Source: Cupriavidus oxalaticus
Lineage (GTDB): Bacteria > Pseudomonadota > Gammaproteobacteria > Burkholderiales > Burkholderiaceae
Reading direction: 5' to 3'
NCBI RefSeq assembly: GCF_004768545.1
Contig: NZ_CP038634.1
Location: 124,001-188,000 of the forward strand
Length of the DNA: 64,000 nt
Shown: piece after piece, positions 55,328 through 63,909 of the stretch
Layout of the letters: the number at the start of each line of letters is the position of its first letter
Position numbering within the stretch: position 1 is the first letter of the stretch
Notes under the pieces: generated by a model
The model's database searches: none
Told to the model about the DNA's origin: nothing
The model's input: only the letters and a program-made list of their open reading frames with translations
Program-made: the position numbers and the translations under genes

Positions 55328-55347
55328 ACTAATACCATTGTATTAGT
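55328..55347. promoter_or_regulatory. Palindromic operator between response regulator and isochorismatase genes
   Basis: Perfect 8-bp arms ACTAATAC and GTATTAGT around CATT. The element TAATACCAT inside it (55330-55338) recurs in the same orientation at 55409-55417. Both lie in the 55222-55552 divergent gap, where a FixJ-type regulator would be expected to act. No other feature was found in the gap. Confidence 0.6.
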
Positions 55348-55552
55348 CAGGCGCGCGCCGGCGCCGAATTGCTCGCCTCGCTTCCGGTGCAAGCGTCGCC
55401 GGACCGATTAATACCATCATGCAATGGCGATTCCTGCGCCTGCCGTCTAGTCTTCTTATCCGGGCCGCGCTGCCGTGCCTTGCCGTTCCGCATGCCGGCG
55501 GCCGCCGTCGGCCTGCGCCTGCGCTCAAACCCCTGTCCCGAGGATCGACACC

Positions 55553-56239
55553 ATGTCCAACCCAAAGCTCGAAGTCCTGACCCCGCAAAACAGCCAGCTG
55601 ATCATCATCGACCACCAGCCGCAGATGGCCTTCGGGGTGCAGTCGATGGACCGGCAGGCCATGAAGAACAACGTCGTCGGCCTGGCCAAGGCCGCCAAGA
55701 TCTTCAATATCCCGACCACCATCACCACGGTCGAAAGCGAATCGTTCTCCGGTTTCACCTATCCCGAGCTGCTCGACGTATTCCCCGGGCAGAAGACGCT
55801 GGAGCGTACCTCGATGAACTCGTGGGACGACCAGAAGGTCCGCGACGCGCTCAAGGCCAACGGCCGCAACAAGGTGATCGTCGCCGGCCTGTGGACCGAG
55901 GTCTGCAACACCACCTTCGCGCTGTGCGCGATGCTGGAAGGCAACTACGAGATCTACATGGTGGCCGATGCCTCCGGCGGCACCAGCAAGGAAGCGCACG
56001 ACTATGCCATGCAGCGCATGGTCCAGGCCGGCGCGGTGCCGGTGACCTGGCAGCAGGTGCTGCTGGAATGGCAGCGCGACTGGGCCCACCGCGACACGTA
56101 TGACGCCGTGATGAAACTGGTCAAGGAACATTCCGGCGCCTATGGCATGGGCGTCGACTACGCTTACACGATGGTGCACAAGGCGCCGCAGCGCACCGCC
56201 ACGCCGCACGAGTCGGTGGCGCCGGTGCCGGCGCGCTGA
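55553..56239 (+). CDS. Isochorismatase-family cysteine hydrolase (YcaC-like)
   Basis: A 228-residue cysteine hydrolase. The catalytic Asp lies in L-I-I-I-D-H-Q-P (residue 20) and the nucleophile Cys in G-L-W-T-E-V-C-N-T-T (residue 118), with the cis-peptide region V-V/I-A-G-L. YcaC-like members are octameric hydrolases of unknown substrate; relatives act on amides, nicotinamide or hydantoin derivatives. The start at 55553 follows a gap with an operator palindrome. First gene of a seven-gene block running to 61953. Confidence 0.9.
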   Translation: MSNPKLEVLTPQNSQLIIIDHQPQMAFGVQSMDRQAMKNNVVGLAKAAKIFNIPTTITTVESESFSGFTYPELLDVFPGQKTLERTSMNSWDDQKVRDALKANGRNKVIVAGLWTEVCNTTFALCAMLEGNYEIYMVADASGGTSKEAHDYAMQRMVQAGAVPVTWQQVLLEWQRDWAHRDTYDAVMKLVKEHSGAYGMGVDYAYTMVHKAPQRTATPHESVAPVPAR

Positions 56240-56358
56240 TCCCGGCATCCCGCAATGACCGCGGCTTGCGCGCGCCCGCTACGGCGGCGCGCAAGCCAAC
56301 CTGCCAGGCACCGCCAGGGTGCCTTCTTCCACTTCCTGCTTCCAGGAGGGCCTGATCG

Positions 56359-57180
56359 ATGAAAACCATCACCACCCAGGACGGTACCCGCATCTTCTAC
56401 AAGGACTGGGGCGCGGGCCAGCCGGTCGTGTTCTCGCATGGCTGGCCGCTGCATGCCGATGCATGGGACGCGCAGATGCTGTTTCTCGCGCGCCAGGGCT
56501 TCCGCGTGATCGCCCATGACCGCCGCGGCCACGGCCGCTCGGACCAGCCCGCGCAGGGCAACGACATGGACACCTACGCGGACGACCTCGCCGCGCTGAT
56601 CGAGGCGCTGGACCTGCGCGACGCGGTGCTGGTCGGGCACTCAACCGGCGGCGGCGAGGTGGCGCACTACATCGGCCGCCACGGCACCAGACGCGTGGCC
56701 AAGGCGGTGCTGATCGGCGCGGTGCCGCCGCTGATGCTGCAGACCGACGCCAACCCGGGCGGGCTGCCGCTGGACGTGTTCGACGGCATCCGCAAGGGCG
56801 TGGCCGAGAACCGCTCGCAGTTCTACCAGGACCTGGCGGTGCCGTTCTTCGGCTTCAACCGCACCGGCGCCAGGGTCTCGCAGGGCACCATCGATGCCTT
56901 CTGGGCGCAGGGCATGGCCGGTGGCATCGTCGGGCAGTACGCATGCATCCGCGAATTCTCGGAGGTCGACTACACCGAGGACCTGAAGAAGATCGACGTG
57001 CCCACGCTGATCCTGCATGGCGACGACGACCAGATCGTGCCGATCGACGCCTCGGCCCGGCGCGCCGCCGACCTGGTCAAGGGCGCGACGCTCAAGGTCT
57101 ACCCCGGCGCCTCGCACGGCATGTGCGTGACCAACGCCGACCAGGTCAATGCCGACCTGCTCGCCTTCCTGAAGGGCTGA
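56359..57180 (+). CDS. Alpha/beta hydrolase, non-haem chloroperoxidase-like
   Basis: A 273-residue alpha/beta hydrolase. Ser nucleophile in G-H-S-T-G-G-G (residue 95), Asp in H-G-D-D-D-Q-I near 225 and His in G-A-S-H-G-M near 253. The F-S-H-G-W-P and [10 protein letters not shown] segments are typical of the cofactor-free chloroperoxidase/arylesterase group. Natural role is usually ester or lactone hydrolysis. Starts with a GGAGG site and is followed five bases later by the amidohydrolase. Confidence 0.92.
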   Translation: MKTITTQDGTRIFYKDWGAGQPVVFSHGWPLHADAWDAQMLFLARQGFRVIAHDRRGHGRSDQPAQGNDMDTYADDLAALIEALDLRDAVLVGHSTGGGEVAHYIGRHGTRRVAKAVLIGAVPPLMLQTDANPGGLPLDVFDGIRKGVAENRSQFYQDLAVPFFGFNRTGARVSQGTIDAFWAQGMAGGIVGQYACIREFSEVDYTEDLKKIDVPTLILHGDDDQIVPIDASARRAADLVKGATLKVYPGASHGMCVTNADQVNADLLAFLKG

Positions 57181-57185
57181 GTTCG

Positions 57186-59126
57186 ATGTCATTCACGCGC
57201 CGGCAATTCATTGGCACCGCGGCCGCGCTCGGCGCGGCCGTTTCCCCGGAGATCTTCGGCATGCAACCCAGCGCCGCACCCAGCCTCATCCTCGTCAACG
57301 GCAAGTTCACCACGCTCGACAAGGCCAACCCGCAGGCGGACGCCGTGGCCATCCGCGACGGGCGCTTCGTCGCCGTCGGCACGCGCCAGGACATCATGAA
57401 GCTGGCCGGCGCGCAGACGCAGGTCGTGGACCTGAACGGCCGGCGCGGCATTCCCGGGCTGATCGACAGCCACATGCACATCATCCGCGGCGGCCTGAAC
57501 TACAACATGGAGCTGCGCTGGGACGGCGTGCGCTCGCTGGCCGATGCCATGCGCATGCTCAGGGACCAGGTCGCGCGCACGCCGGCACCGCAATGGGTGC
57601 GCGTGGTCGGCGGCTTCACCGAGCACCAGTTCGCCGAGAAGCGGCTGCCGACCATCGACGAACTGAACGCGGTGGCACCCGATACCCCGGTATTCATCCT
57701 GCACCTGTACGATCGCGCCATCCTCAACGGCGCGGCGCTGCGCGCGGTCGGCTACACCAAGGACACGCCCAACCCGCCGGGCGGCGAGATCGTGCGCGAC
57801 GCGCGCGGCAATCCCACGGGCCTGCTGCTGGCCAAGCCGAACGCCACCATCCTGTACGCGACGCTGGCCAAGGGCCCCAAGCTGCCGCCCGAATACCAGA
57901 AGAACTCGACGCGCCATTTCATGCGCGAGGTCAACCGGCTGGGCGTGACCGGCGTGATCGATGCGGGCGGCGGGTACCAGAACTACCCCGAGGACTACAG
58001 CATCATCGAGGAACTGCACAAGGAAGGCCAACTGACGGTGCGGCTGGCGTACAACCTGTTCACGCAGAAGCCCAAGGAAGAGCTGAACGACTTCAAGACC
58101 TGGACCGCCAAGGTCAAGCCGGGCCAGGGCGACGACCTCTACCGCCACAACGGCGCGGGCGAGATGCTGGTCTACACCGCGGCCGACTTCGAGGACTTCC
58201 GCGTCGAGCGCCCCGACATGGCGCCGTCGATGGAGGCCGACCTCGAGCCGGTGATCCGCCTGCTCGCGGAAAAGCGCTGGCCGTGGCGGCTGCATGCGAC
58301 CTATGACCAGACTATCTCCCGTGCGCTGGATGTCTACGAGAAGGTCGCGAAAGACATCCCGTTCAACGGCCTGAACTGGTTCTTCGACCACGCCGAGACC
58401 ATTTCCGACCGCAATATCGACCGCATCGCCGCGCTCGGCGGCGGCATCGCCGTGCAGCACCGCATGGCCTACCAGGGCGAGTACTTTGTCGAGCGCTACG
58501 GCGCACGCGCCGCCGAGGCTACGCCGCCCGTGAAGAAGATGCTGGAAAAAGGCGTCAAGGTGGGCGCCGGCACCGATGCCACGCGCGTGGCCTCGTACAA
58601 CCCGTGGGTGTCGCTGTACTGGCTGACCACCGGCAAGACCGTGGGCGGCATGGCGATGTACCCGCAGGCCAACCTGCTCGACCGCGAGACCGCGCTGCGG
58701 CTGTGGACCGAGGCCAACACGTGGTTCTCCTCGGAAGTCGGCAAGAAGGGCCAGATCAAGGCCGGCCAGCTCGCCGACCTCGCGGTGCTGTCGGCCGATT
58801 ACTTCAGCGTGCCCGGCGACGACATCCAGGACATCACCTCGGTGCTGACTATCCTGGGCGGCAAAGTGGTCTATGGCGACGCCGACTTCAGCAAGCTGTC
58901 GCCGGCACTGCCTCCGCCGATGCCGGACTGGTCGCCGGTGCGCCACGTGGGCGGCTACCAGCCGCGGCCCGAAGCGCGCAAGCTGGCGCTGAACACGGCG
59001 TGCGGATGCGCGAGTTCGTGCGGCGTCCATGGCCATGCGCACGCCAGGGCCTGGACCGCCGGCGTGCCGGCCTCGGACGAGAGCACGTTCTGGGGCGCGC
59101 TGGGCTGCTCGTGCTGGGCCTTCTGA
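57186..59126 (+). CDS. Tat-exported amidohydrolase (YtcJ-like) with Cys-rich tail
   Basis: A 646-residue metal-dependent hydrolase. A Tat leader (S-F-T-R-R-Q-F-I-G, residues 2-10) precedes the amidohydrolase fold: L-I-L-V-N-G-K-F-T-T-L-D, metal H-x-H in I-D-S-H-M-H (about residue 97), Lys/His region and D-H-A-E-T, and metal Asp in G-A-G-T-D-A-T. The last ~50 residues form an unusual Cys/His tail (C-G-C-A-S-S-C, G-C-S-C-W-A-F at the end). Exported amidase or imidase of unknown substrate. The tail is a candidate metal- or membrane-anchoring element. Confidence 0.9.
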   Translation: MSFTRRQFIGTAAALGAAVSPEIFGMQPSAAPSLILVNGKFTTLDKANPQADAVAIRDGRFVAVGTRQDIMKLAGAQTQVVDLNGRRGIPGLIDSHMHIIRGGLNYNMELRWDGVRSLADAMRMLRDQVARTPAPQWVRVVGGFTEHQFAEKRLPTIDELNAVAPDTPVFILHLYDRAILNGAALRAVGYTKDTPNPPGGEIVRDARGNPTGLLLAKPNATILYATLAKGPKLPPEYQKNSTRHFMREVNRLGVTGVIDAGGGYQNYPEDYSIIEELHKEGQLTVRLAYNLFTQKPKEELNDFKTWTAKVKPGQGDDLYRHNGAGEMLVYTAADFEDFRVERPDMAPSMEADLEPVIRLLAEKRWPWRLHATYDQTISRALDVYEKVAKDIPFNGLNWFFDHAETISDRNIDRIAALGGGIAVQHRMAYQGEYFVERYGARAAEATPPVKKMLEKGVKVGAGTDATRVASYNPWVSLYWLTTGKTVGGMAMYPQANLLDRETALRLWTEANTWFSSEVGKKGQIKAGQLADLAVLSADYFSVPGDDIQDITSVLTILGGKVVYGDADFSKLSPALPPPMPDWSPVRHVGGYQPRPEARKLALNTACGCASSCGVHGHAHARAWTAGVPASDESTFWGALGCSCWAF

Positions 59127-59148
59127 CCTTAGCCAACCGAGACCGGCC

Positions 59149-59589
59149 ATGCCTGAACCGATGACTTCCCTTCCCCAGGCGTCCACAGGCGCCACCGGGC
59201 TGCCGCGCTGGATGCATTGGCTGGCCCTGCTGCTGCTTTGTGCGGCCTACCTGCAGGGCGGCCTGTTCAAGCTGGCCGACTTTCCCGGCGCGGTGGCAGA
59301 GATGCGGCACTTCGGGCTGAATCCGCCGGTGCCGATGGCGGCCGCCACCATCGTGCTGGAACTGGGCGCCTGCGCCATGATCCTGCTGGGCTGGCGGCGC
59401 TGGCTGGGCGCGCTGGCGCTGGCGGCGTTCACGGTCGGCGCGACCTTCATCGCCAACCGCTTCTGGGAAACCCCGCCGGAAGCCCGCTTCATGATAACCA
59501 ACGCGTTCTTCGAGCACCTCGGCCTGGCCGGCGGCTTCCTGCTGGTGGCCTGGCACGACCTGCACGAGCGCGCAACCCGGCACGGCTGA
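59149..59589 (+). CDS. DoxX-family membrane protein
   Basis: A 146-residue inner-membrane protein with four helices: ~22-40, ~63-80, ~85-100 and ~120-138. G-G-L-F-K-L-A-D-F-P-G at residues 38-48 matches the DoxX family. DoxX proteins accompany oxidoreductase and stress genes; mechanism unclear. Lies between the amidohydrolase and an MFS gene in the same operon. Confidence 0.88.
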   Translation: MPEPMTSLPQASTGATGLPRWMHWLALLLLCAAYLQGGLFKLADFPGAVAEMRHFGLNPPVPMAAATIVLELGACAMILLGWRRWLGALALAAFTVGATFIANRFWETPPEARFMITNAFFEHLGLAGGFLLVAWHDLHERATRHG

Positions 59590-59594
59590 CCAAA

Positions 59595-61226
59595 ATGGCA
59601 GAGCAAGCAACACCCTCCCCGTCCCGCACCGCCGACGGCGGCGCCTTCGCGCCGCTGGCGCAGGCGACGTTTGCCGTGCTGTGGGCGGCCACCATCCTCG
59701 GCAACGTCGGCAGCTTCATGCGCGACGTGGCCAGCGCCTGGCTGGCCACCGACCTGTCGTCGTCGCCGGCCGCGGTCGCAACGATCCAGGCCGCCGCGAC
59801 CTTGCCGGTATTCCTGCTGGCGATCCCGGCCGGCGTGCTGTCCGACATCCTCGACCGGCGCCGCTTCCTGATCGCGATCCAGGTCGGGCTGGCGCTGGTC
59901 AGCGGCACGCTGGCGATGCTGGCCTGGCGCAATGCGCTGACGATCGAGATCCTGATCGGCATGGCTTTCCTGGGCGGTGTCGGTGCGGCTTTGATGGGGC
60001 CGACGTGGCAATCGATCGTGCCCGAGCTGGTGCCGCAGCAAGAGCTCAAGCGCGCGGTTGCGCTCAACTCCCTGGGTGTCAACATCGCCCGTGCGATCGG
60101 CCCGGCGGCCGGCGGCCTGCTGCTGGCGGCGTTCGGCGCGGCCGTCACCTATGGCATGGACCTGCTCAGCTATGTCTTCGTGGTCGCCGCGCTGCTGTGG
60201 TGGAAACGCCCGGTGCGCGCCGCCGACCCGCTGCGCGAGCATTTCCTGGGCGCGTTCCGCGCCGGGCTGCGCTTTACCCGCGCCCACAGCAAGCTGCATG
60301 TGGTGCTGGCGCGGGCCGCGGTGCACTTTGCCTTCGGCAGCAGCATCTGGGCGCTGTTGCCGCTGGTGGCCAGGCAACTGCTGAAAGGCGGCGCCAGCCT
60401 CTATGGCGTGCTGCTGGGCGCGGTCGGGCTGGGCGCGATCCTCGGTGCGCTGGTCCTGCCGCGGCTGCAGCGGCGGCTGGACGCCGACGGGCTGATGCTG
60501 CTGTCTGCCATCACCACCGCGGTGGTGATGGCCGGGCTATGCGTGGCGCCGCCGGTCTGGATCGCCCTGTTGCTGCTGCTGTTCCTGGGCGCGGCCTGGA
60601 TCATCGCGCTGACGACACTCGGCGGCGTGGCGCAGGCGATCCTGCCCAACTGGGTGCGCGGCCGCGCGCTCGCGGTCTACCAGATGGTGTTCAACGGCGC
60701 GATGGCGGCGGGCAGCCTGGTGTGGGGCTTTGTCGCGCAGGCGCTGGGCACGCCCGGCGGGCTGCTGGTGGCGGCGGTCGGCATGCTGGCGGCAGCGCTG
60801 CTGCTGCACCGGCTGCGCCTGCCCCGCGGCGAAGAGGACCTGGGGCCGGCACGGCACTGGCCCGAACCCGAAGGCGCCGCCGATATCGCGCATGACCGCG
60901 GCCCGGTCATGATCCTGATCGAATACTGCGTGCGCGCGCCGGACCGCGATGCCTTCCTGCGCGCGGTCCACCAGCTTTCCGAAGAACGCCTGCGCGACGG
61001 GGCCTTCAACTGGGGAGTGCTGGAAGACCCGGCCAACCCGGAGCTGCTGACAGAGTGGTTCCTGGTCGAATCGTGGGCCGAGCATTTGCGCCAGCACGAG
61101 CGCGTGCCTCATGCCGATGCCGACCTGCAGCGCGAGGTCACCCGCTTCCATGCCGGCGACAAGCCGCCGCGCGTGCGGCACCTGCTCGGCGTCGGATTGC
61201 CGCCTGCCCCGGCAGCGCGTCACTGA
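59595..61226 (+). CDS. MFS exporter with C-terminal extra domain
   Basis: A 543-residue MFS_3/EntS-like transporter. Eleven to twelve helices cover residues ~20-415, with S-F-M-R-D-V-A-S-A-W-L and P-T-W-Q-S-I-V-P-E-L-V typical of this branch. After helix 12 is a ~110-residue soluble domain (from about 430) with I-L-I-E-Y-C-V... and F-L-V-E-S-W-A-E-H-L-R-Q-H, which resembles the antibiotic-biosynthesis monooxygenase-like fold. Fusion is in frame and full length. Starts five bases after doxX. Confidence 0.88.
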   Translation: MAEQATPSPSRTADGGAFAPLAQATFAVLWAATILGNVGSFMRDVASAWLATDLSSSPAAVATIQAAATLPVFLLAIPAGVLSDILDRRRFLIAIQVGLALVSGTLAMLAWRNALTIEILIGMAFLGGVGAALMGPTWQSIVPELVPQQELKRAVALNSLGVNIARAIGPAAGGLLLAAFGAAVTYGMDLLSYVFVVAALLWWKRPVRAADPLREHFLGAFRAGLRFTRAHSKLHVVLARAAVHFAFGSSIWALLPLVARQLLKGGASLYGVLLGAVGLGAILGALVLPRLQRRLDADGLMLLSAITTAVVMAGLCVAPPVWIALLLLLFLGAAWIIALTTLGGVAQAILPNWVRGRALAVYQMVFNGAMAAGSLVWGFVAQALGTPGGLLVAAVGMLAAALLLHRLRLPRGEEDLGPARHWPEPEGAADIAHDRGPVMILIEYCVRAPDRDAFLRAVHQLSEERLRDGAFNWGVLEDPANPELLTEWFLVESWAEHLRQHERVPHADADLQREVTRFHAGDKPPRVRHLLGVGLPPAPAARH

Positions 61227-61257
61227 TCCTCATGTATTTCTTGCTGGAGGCTTTCCG

Positions 61258-61536
61258 ATGAAGCTTTACCTTGTCTCCCTCGGCGCCGGCATTCTTGTCG
61301 GCATCATCTACGCGCTGATGCAGGTCCGTTCGCCGGCGCCGCCCGTGGTGGCGCTGGTCGGCCTGCTCGGCATGCTGATCGGCGAACAGGTGGTGCCGCC
61401 GGTCAAGCGCCTGCTCGCCGGCGAGCCGGTCACCATTGCATGGTTCCATTCGGAATGCGTGCCCAAGATCACCGGCACCCCAGGCCCGACGCTGAACGCC
61501 GCCAGCAAGGCGCCCGTGGACGGCGCAACGCACTGA
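61258..61536 (+). CDS. XapX-domain membrane protein
   Basis: A 92-residue membrane protein with two helices (residues ~3-21 and ~28-50) and the XapX (DUF1427) signature P-A-P-P-V-V-A-L-V-G-L-L-G-M-L-I-G-E-Q. Function unknown. The ATG at 61258 has a GGAGG-type site in the gap after the MFS gene. The hydrophilic C-terminal 40 residues are unique. Confidence 0.9.
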   Translation: MKLYLVSLGAGILVGIIYALMQVRSPAPPVVALVGLLGMLIGEQVVPPVKRLLAGEPVTIAWFHSECVPKITGTPGPTLNAASKAPVDGATH

Positions 61537-61572
61537 CCGGCTCCGGTCACGCGCCCGGCCCGGGGAGACCGT

Positions 61573-61953
61573 GTGAATGCCACGCCGTTCATTGCCATCG
61601 TCGACGACGACGCTGCCGTGCGGCATGCCATCGGCAGGCTGGTGCGCGCCTTCGGCATGGCGGTGGAGTTGTACGCGGATGGGCCGGCATTGCTGCAGTC
61701 GTCGTCGATCGACCGCATCGACTGCGTGATCACCGATGTGCAGATGCCGGGCATGAACGGCTTCGCGCTGTGTGAAGCGCTGCGTGCGCGCGGCTTGCGC
61801 GTGCCGGTCATTTTCATGACGGCGTTCGACCTGCAGGATTTCGCGCTGCGCGCACGGGCCGCCGGTGCGGCCTGCTTCCTCGGCAAGCCGTTTGACGAAA
61901 CCGAGATGCTCCGGTGCATCGAGCGTGCGCTGGCGACGCACCGGAGTTCCTGA
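61573..61953 (+). CDS. Single-domain response regulator
   Basis: A 126-residue receiver-only protein starting at GTG. Acidic residues I-V-D-D-D-A, phospho-Asp in V-I-T-D-V-Q-M-P-G and Lys in L-G-K-P-F are all present. It is closest in type to FixJ-family receivers but has no output domain. It ends the operon begun at 55553 and may compete with or feed back on the kinase at 50231. Confidence 0.9.
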   Translation: MNATPFIAIVDDDAAVRHAIGRLVRAFGMAVELYADGPALLQSSSIDRIDCVITDVQMPGMNGFALCEALRARGLRVPVIFMTAFDLQDFALRARAAGAACFLGKPFDETEMLRCIERALATHRSS

Positions 61954-61967
61954 CGCTCGGGGCCGGC

Positions 61968-63077
61968 TCAGGCCAGCGCCGGATAGTCGACGTAGCCGTG
62001 CGGGCCGTTGCCGCCGTAGAGCGATGCGTCCTCGAACGGCTTGTTCAGCGGCTGGTTTTCGCGGAAGCGGCGCGGCAGGTCCGGGTTGGTGATCATCTTG
62101 CGGCCGAACGACACCATGTCGGCGCGGCCGCTGCGGATGGCTTCCTCGGCCATTTCCTTCGAGTAGCCGTTGTTGACCATCCACACGCCGCTGTACAGGC
62201 GGTGCAGCGCTTCGTAGTCGAACGGCACGTTGTCGCGCGGGCCGCCGGTGTGGCCTTCCACCACATGGATATACACCGGGTGCAGCTTTTCCAGTTCGCG
62301 CACGACGTGCTCGAACAGCGGCTTCGGGTTGCTTTCCAGCGCATCGTTGACCGGCGACACCGGCGCCAGGCGCACGCCGACACGTTCGGCACCGATCTCC
62401 GCGATCACCGCGGCCATGACTTCGAGCAGGAAGCGCGCGCGGTTCCCGACGCTGCCGCCGTAGGCGTCGGTGCGCTTGTTGGTGCCGTCGCGCAGGAAGG
62501 CATCGAGCAGGTAGCCGTGGGCACCGTGCACTTCGACACCGTCGAAGCCGGCGCGGATGGCGTTGGCCGCGGCGGTGCGGAAGTCATCGACGATGCCGGC
62601 AATCTCGCCCGCCTCCAGCGCGCGCGGCAGCGAGCATTCGACGTAGCCCTGGCCGTTGATAAAGGTCTTGGCGTTGGCCGCGATGGCCGACGGCGCCACC
62701 GGCGCCTGGTTGTCCGGCTGGAAATGCGTGTGCGACATGCGCCCGGTGTGCCAGATCTGCAGGAAGATCCTGCCGCCCTTCGCGTGCACCGCGTCGGTCA
62801 CCTGCTTCCAGGCTGCGATCTGCTCCGGCGTATAGATGCCAGGCGTGTTGGTGTAGCCCTGGGCCGTGGTCGAGACCTGCGTGGCCTCGGCAATGATCAG
62901 GCCCACGCTGGCGCGCTGGCTGTAGTACTCGACCACCATGTCGGTCGGCACCAGGTCGTCGTCGGCGCGGCTGCGCGTCAGCGGCGCCATGGCCATGCGG
63001 TTGGCGAGTTCAAGCTTGCCCAGCCTGACCGGCTGGAACAGCGCATCGGCGAGAAAGGCTTCGTTCTGTGCACCCAT
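61968..63077 (-). CDS. nemA: Old Yellow Enzyme (N-ethylmaleimide reductase type)
   Basis: A 369-residue FMN-dependent ene-reductase. L-A-N-R-M-A-M-A-P-L-T-R-S-R (FMN-binding N-terminal loop), the active-site H-x-x-H/N region I-W-H-T-G-R, the F-D-G-V-E-V-H-G-A-H-G-Y-L-L strand and the N-K-R-T-D-x-Y-G-G motif identify the class I OYE/NemA group. It reduces electrophilic alkenes, nitroesters and quinones with NAD(P)H. Seven bases downstream of the TetR gene, forming a nemRA-like operon. Confidence 0.93.
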   Translation of the reverse strand: MGAQNEAFLADALFQPVRLGKLELANRMAMAPLTRSRADDDLVPTDMVVEYYSQRASVGLIIAEATQVSTTAQGYTNTPGIYTPEQIAAWKQVTDAVHAKGGRIFLQIWHTGRMSHTHFQPDNQAPVAPSAIAANAKTFINGQGYVECSLPRALEAGEIAGIVDDFRTAAANAIRAGFDGVEVHGAHGYLLDAFLRDGTNKRTDAYGGSVGNRARFLLEVMAAVIAEIGAERVGVRLAPVSPVNDALESNPKPLFEHVVRELEKLHPVYIHVVEGHTGGPRDNVPFDYEALHRLYSGVWMVNNGYSKEMAEEAIRSGRADMVSFGRKMITNPDLPRRFRENQPLNKPFEDASLYGGNGPHGYVDYPALA

Positions 63078-63084
63078 GAATGGC

Positions 63085-63726
63085 TTACTCCGAGGTTGGT
63101 GATTGGCCGGCCGCAGCAGAAACAGCAGCGGCCGGCTGGAACAGGTGGTTGAACATCAGGTCGACGCTGCGGCGCAACGGCTCGACCGAGCGTTCGAGCT
63201 TCATGCGCAGCAAGGCGCCTTCCCAGGTATCCCAGGCCAGGCCGGACAGTTCGGCGGCCGCGATATCCGTGCGGATGGCGCCATCCGCCTGGGCGTCGGC
63301 GATCATGCCGGCCAGGCGCTCGCGCCAGGCCAGTTGCGCCGCCTGCAGCGCCACGCGGCAGGTGTCGCTGGACGAGGCGATTTCCGCGGCGAAATTGCCG
63401 ACCAGGCAGCCGGCGCGCTCCGTTTTGGCTTCGTGGTGGGCAATCATCCGCTCGAAGACATAGCGGATCGCCGCCATCGGCTGCGGCGGCGCCGCTTCCA
63501 TCATGGCTTCCCACGACCGCTGCAGGTACGCCGCGTACTGCGCGATGATCGCCGCGGCGAACGCTTCCTTGCTGTCGAAATGGTTGTAGAACGACCCCTT
63601 CGGCACGCCGGCATGGTCGGTGATCTGCTGGATGCCGGTGGCGTTGTAGCCGTGGCGCGAAAACAGTTCGCGCCCTGCCTTGGTCAGGCGGTTCGGGATG
63701 TCGGTCTTGTCTGCGGTGCGGGCCAT
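63085..63726 (-). CDS. TetR-family repressor of the OYE gene (NemR-like)
   Basis: A 213-residue TetR repressor. The helix-turn-helix is at residues ~13-55 (L-F-S-R-H-G-Y-N-A-T-G-I-Q-Q-I-T...G-S-F-Y-N-H-F-D-S-K-E). A Cys at about residue 112 (A-G-C-L-V-G-N) could sense electrophiles, as NemR and related regulators do. It lies directly upstream of the OYE gene, and a dyad at 63739-63756 is just ahead of its start. Confidence 0.92.
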   Translation of the reverse strand: MARTADKTDIPNRLTKAGRELFSRHGYNATGIQQITDHAGVPKGSFYNHFDSKEAFAAAIIAQYAAYLQRSWEAMMEAAPPQPMAAIRYVFERMIAHHEAKTERAGCLVGNFAAEIASSSDTCRVALQAAQLAWRERLAGMIADAQADGAIRTDIAAAELSGLAWDTWEGALLRMKLERSVEPLRRSVDLMFNHLFQPAAAVSAAAGQSPTSE

Positions 63727-63738
63727 GGCTGGAATAAT

Positions 63739-63756
63739 ATGACCAGTCGTCTTGAA
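63739..63756. promoter_or_regulatory. Possible TetR operator
   Basis: GACCAGTCGTC with the partial dyad GAC...GTC lies 13 bases upstream of the repressor start, resembling the TGGTC-type sites of NemR/AcrR-like TetR proteins. Symmetry is imperfect. Confidence 0.35.
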
Positions 63757-63909
63757 AAGTCAAACGGCAATTTTGCGCCGATTCCGACACTGTCCGTACA
63801 GATTGGCCTGGGAAGGTGCCGTTCCCTCTACCTTGGTTCGGCACGCCGCACTTCATAGAATGAAGTTGATTCCTGGACAAGCGGCCGGGGTTCCGCCGCA
63901 GCCACCGCC

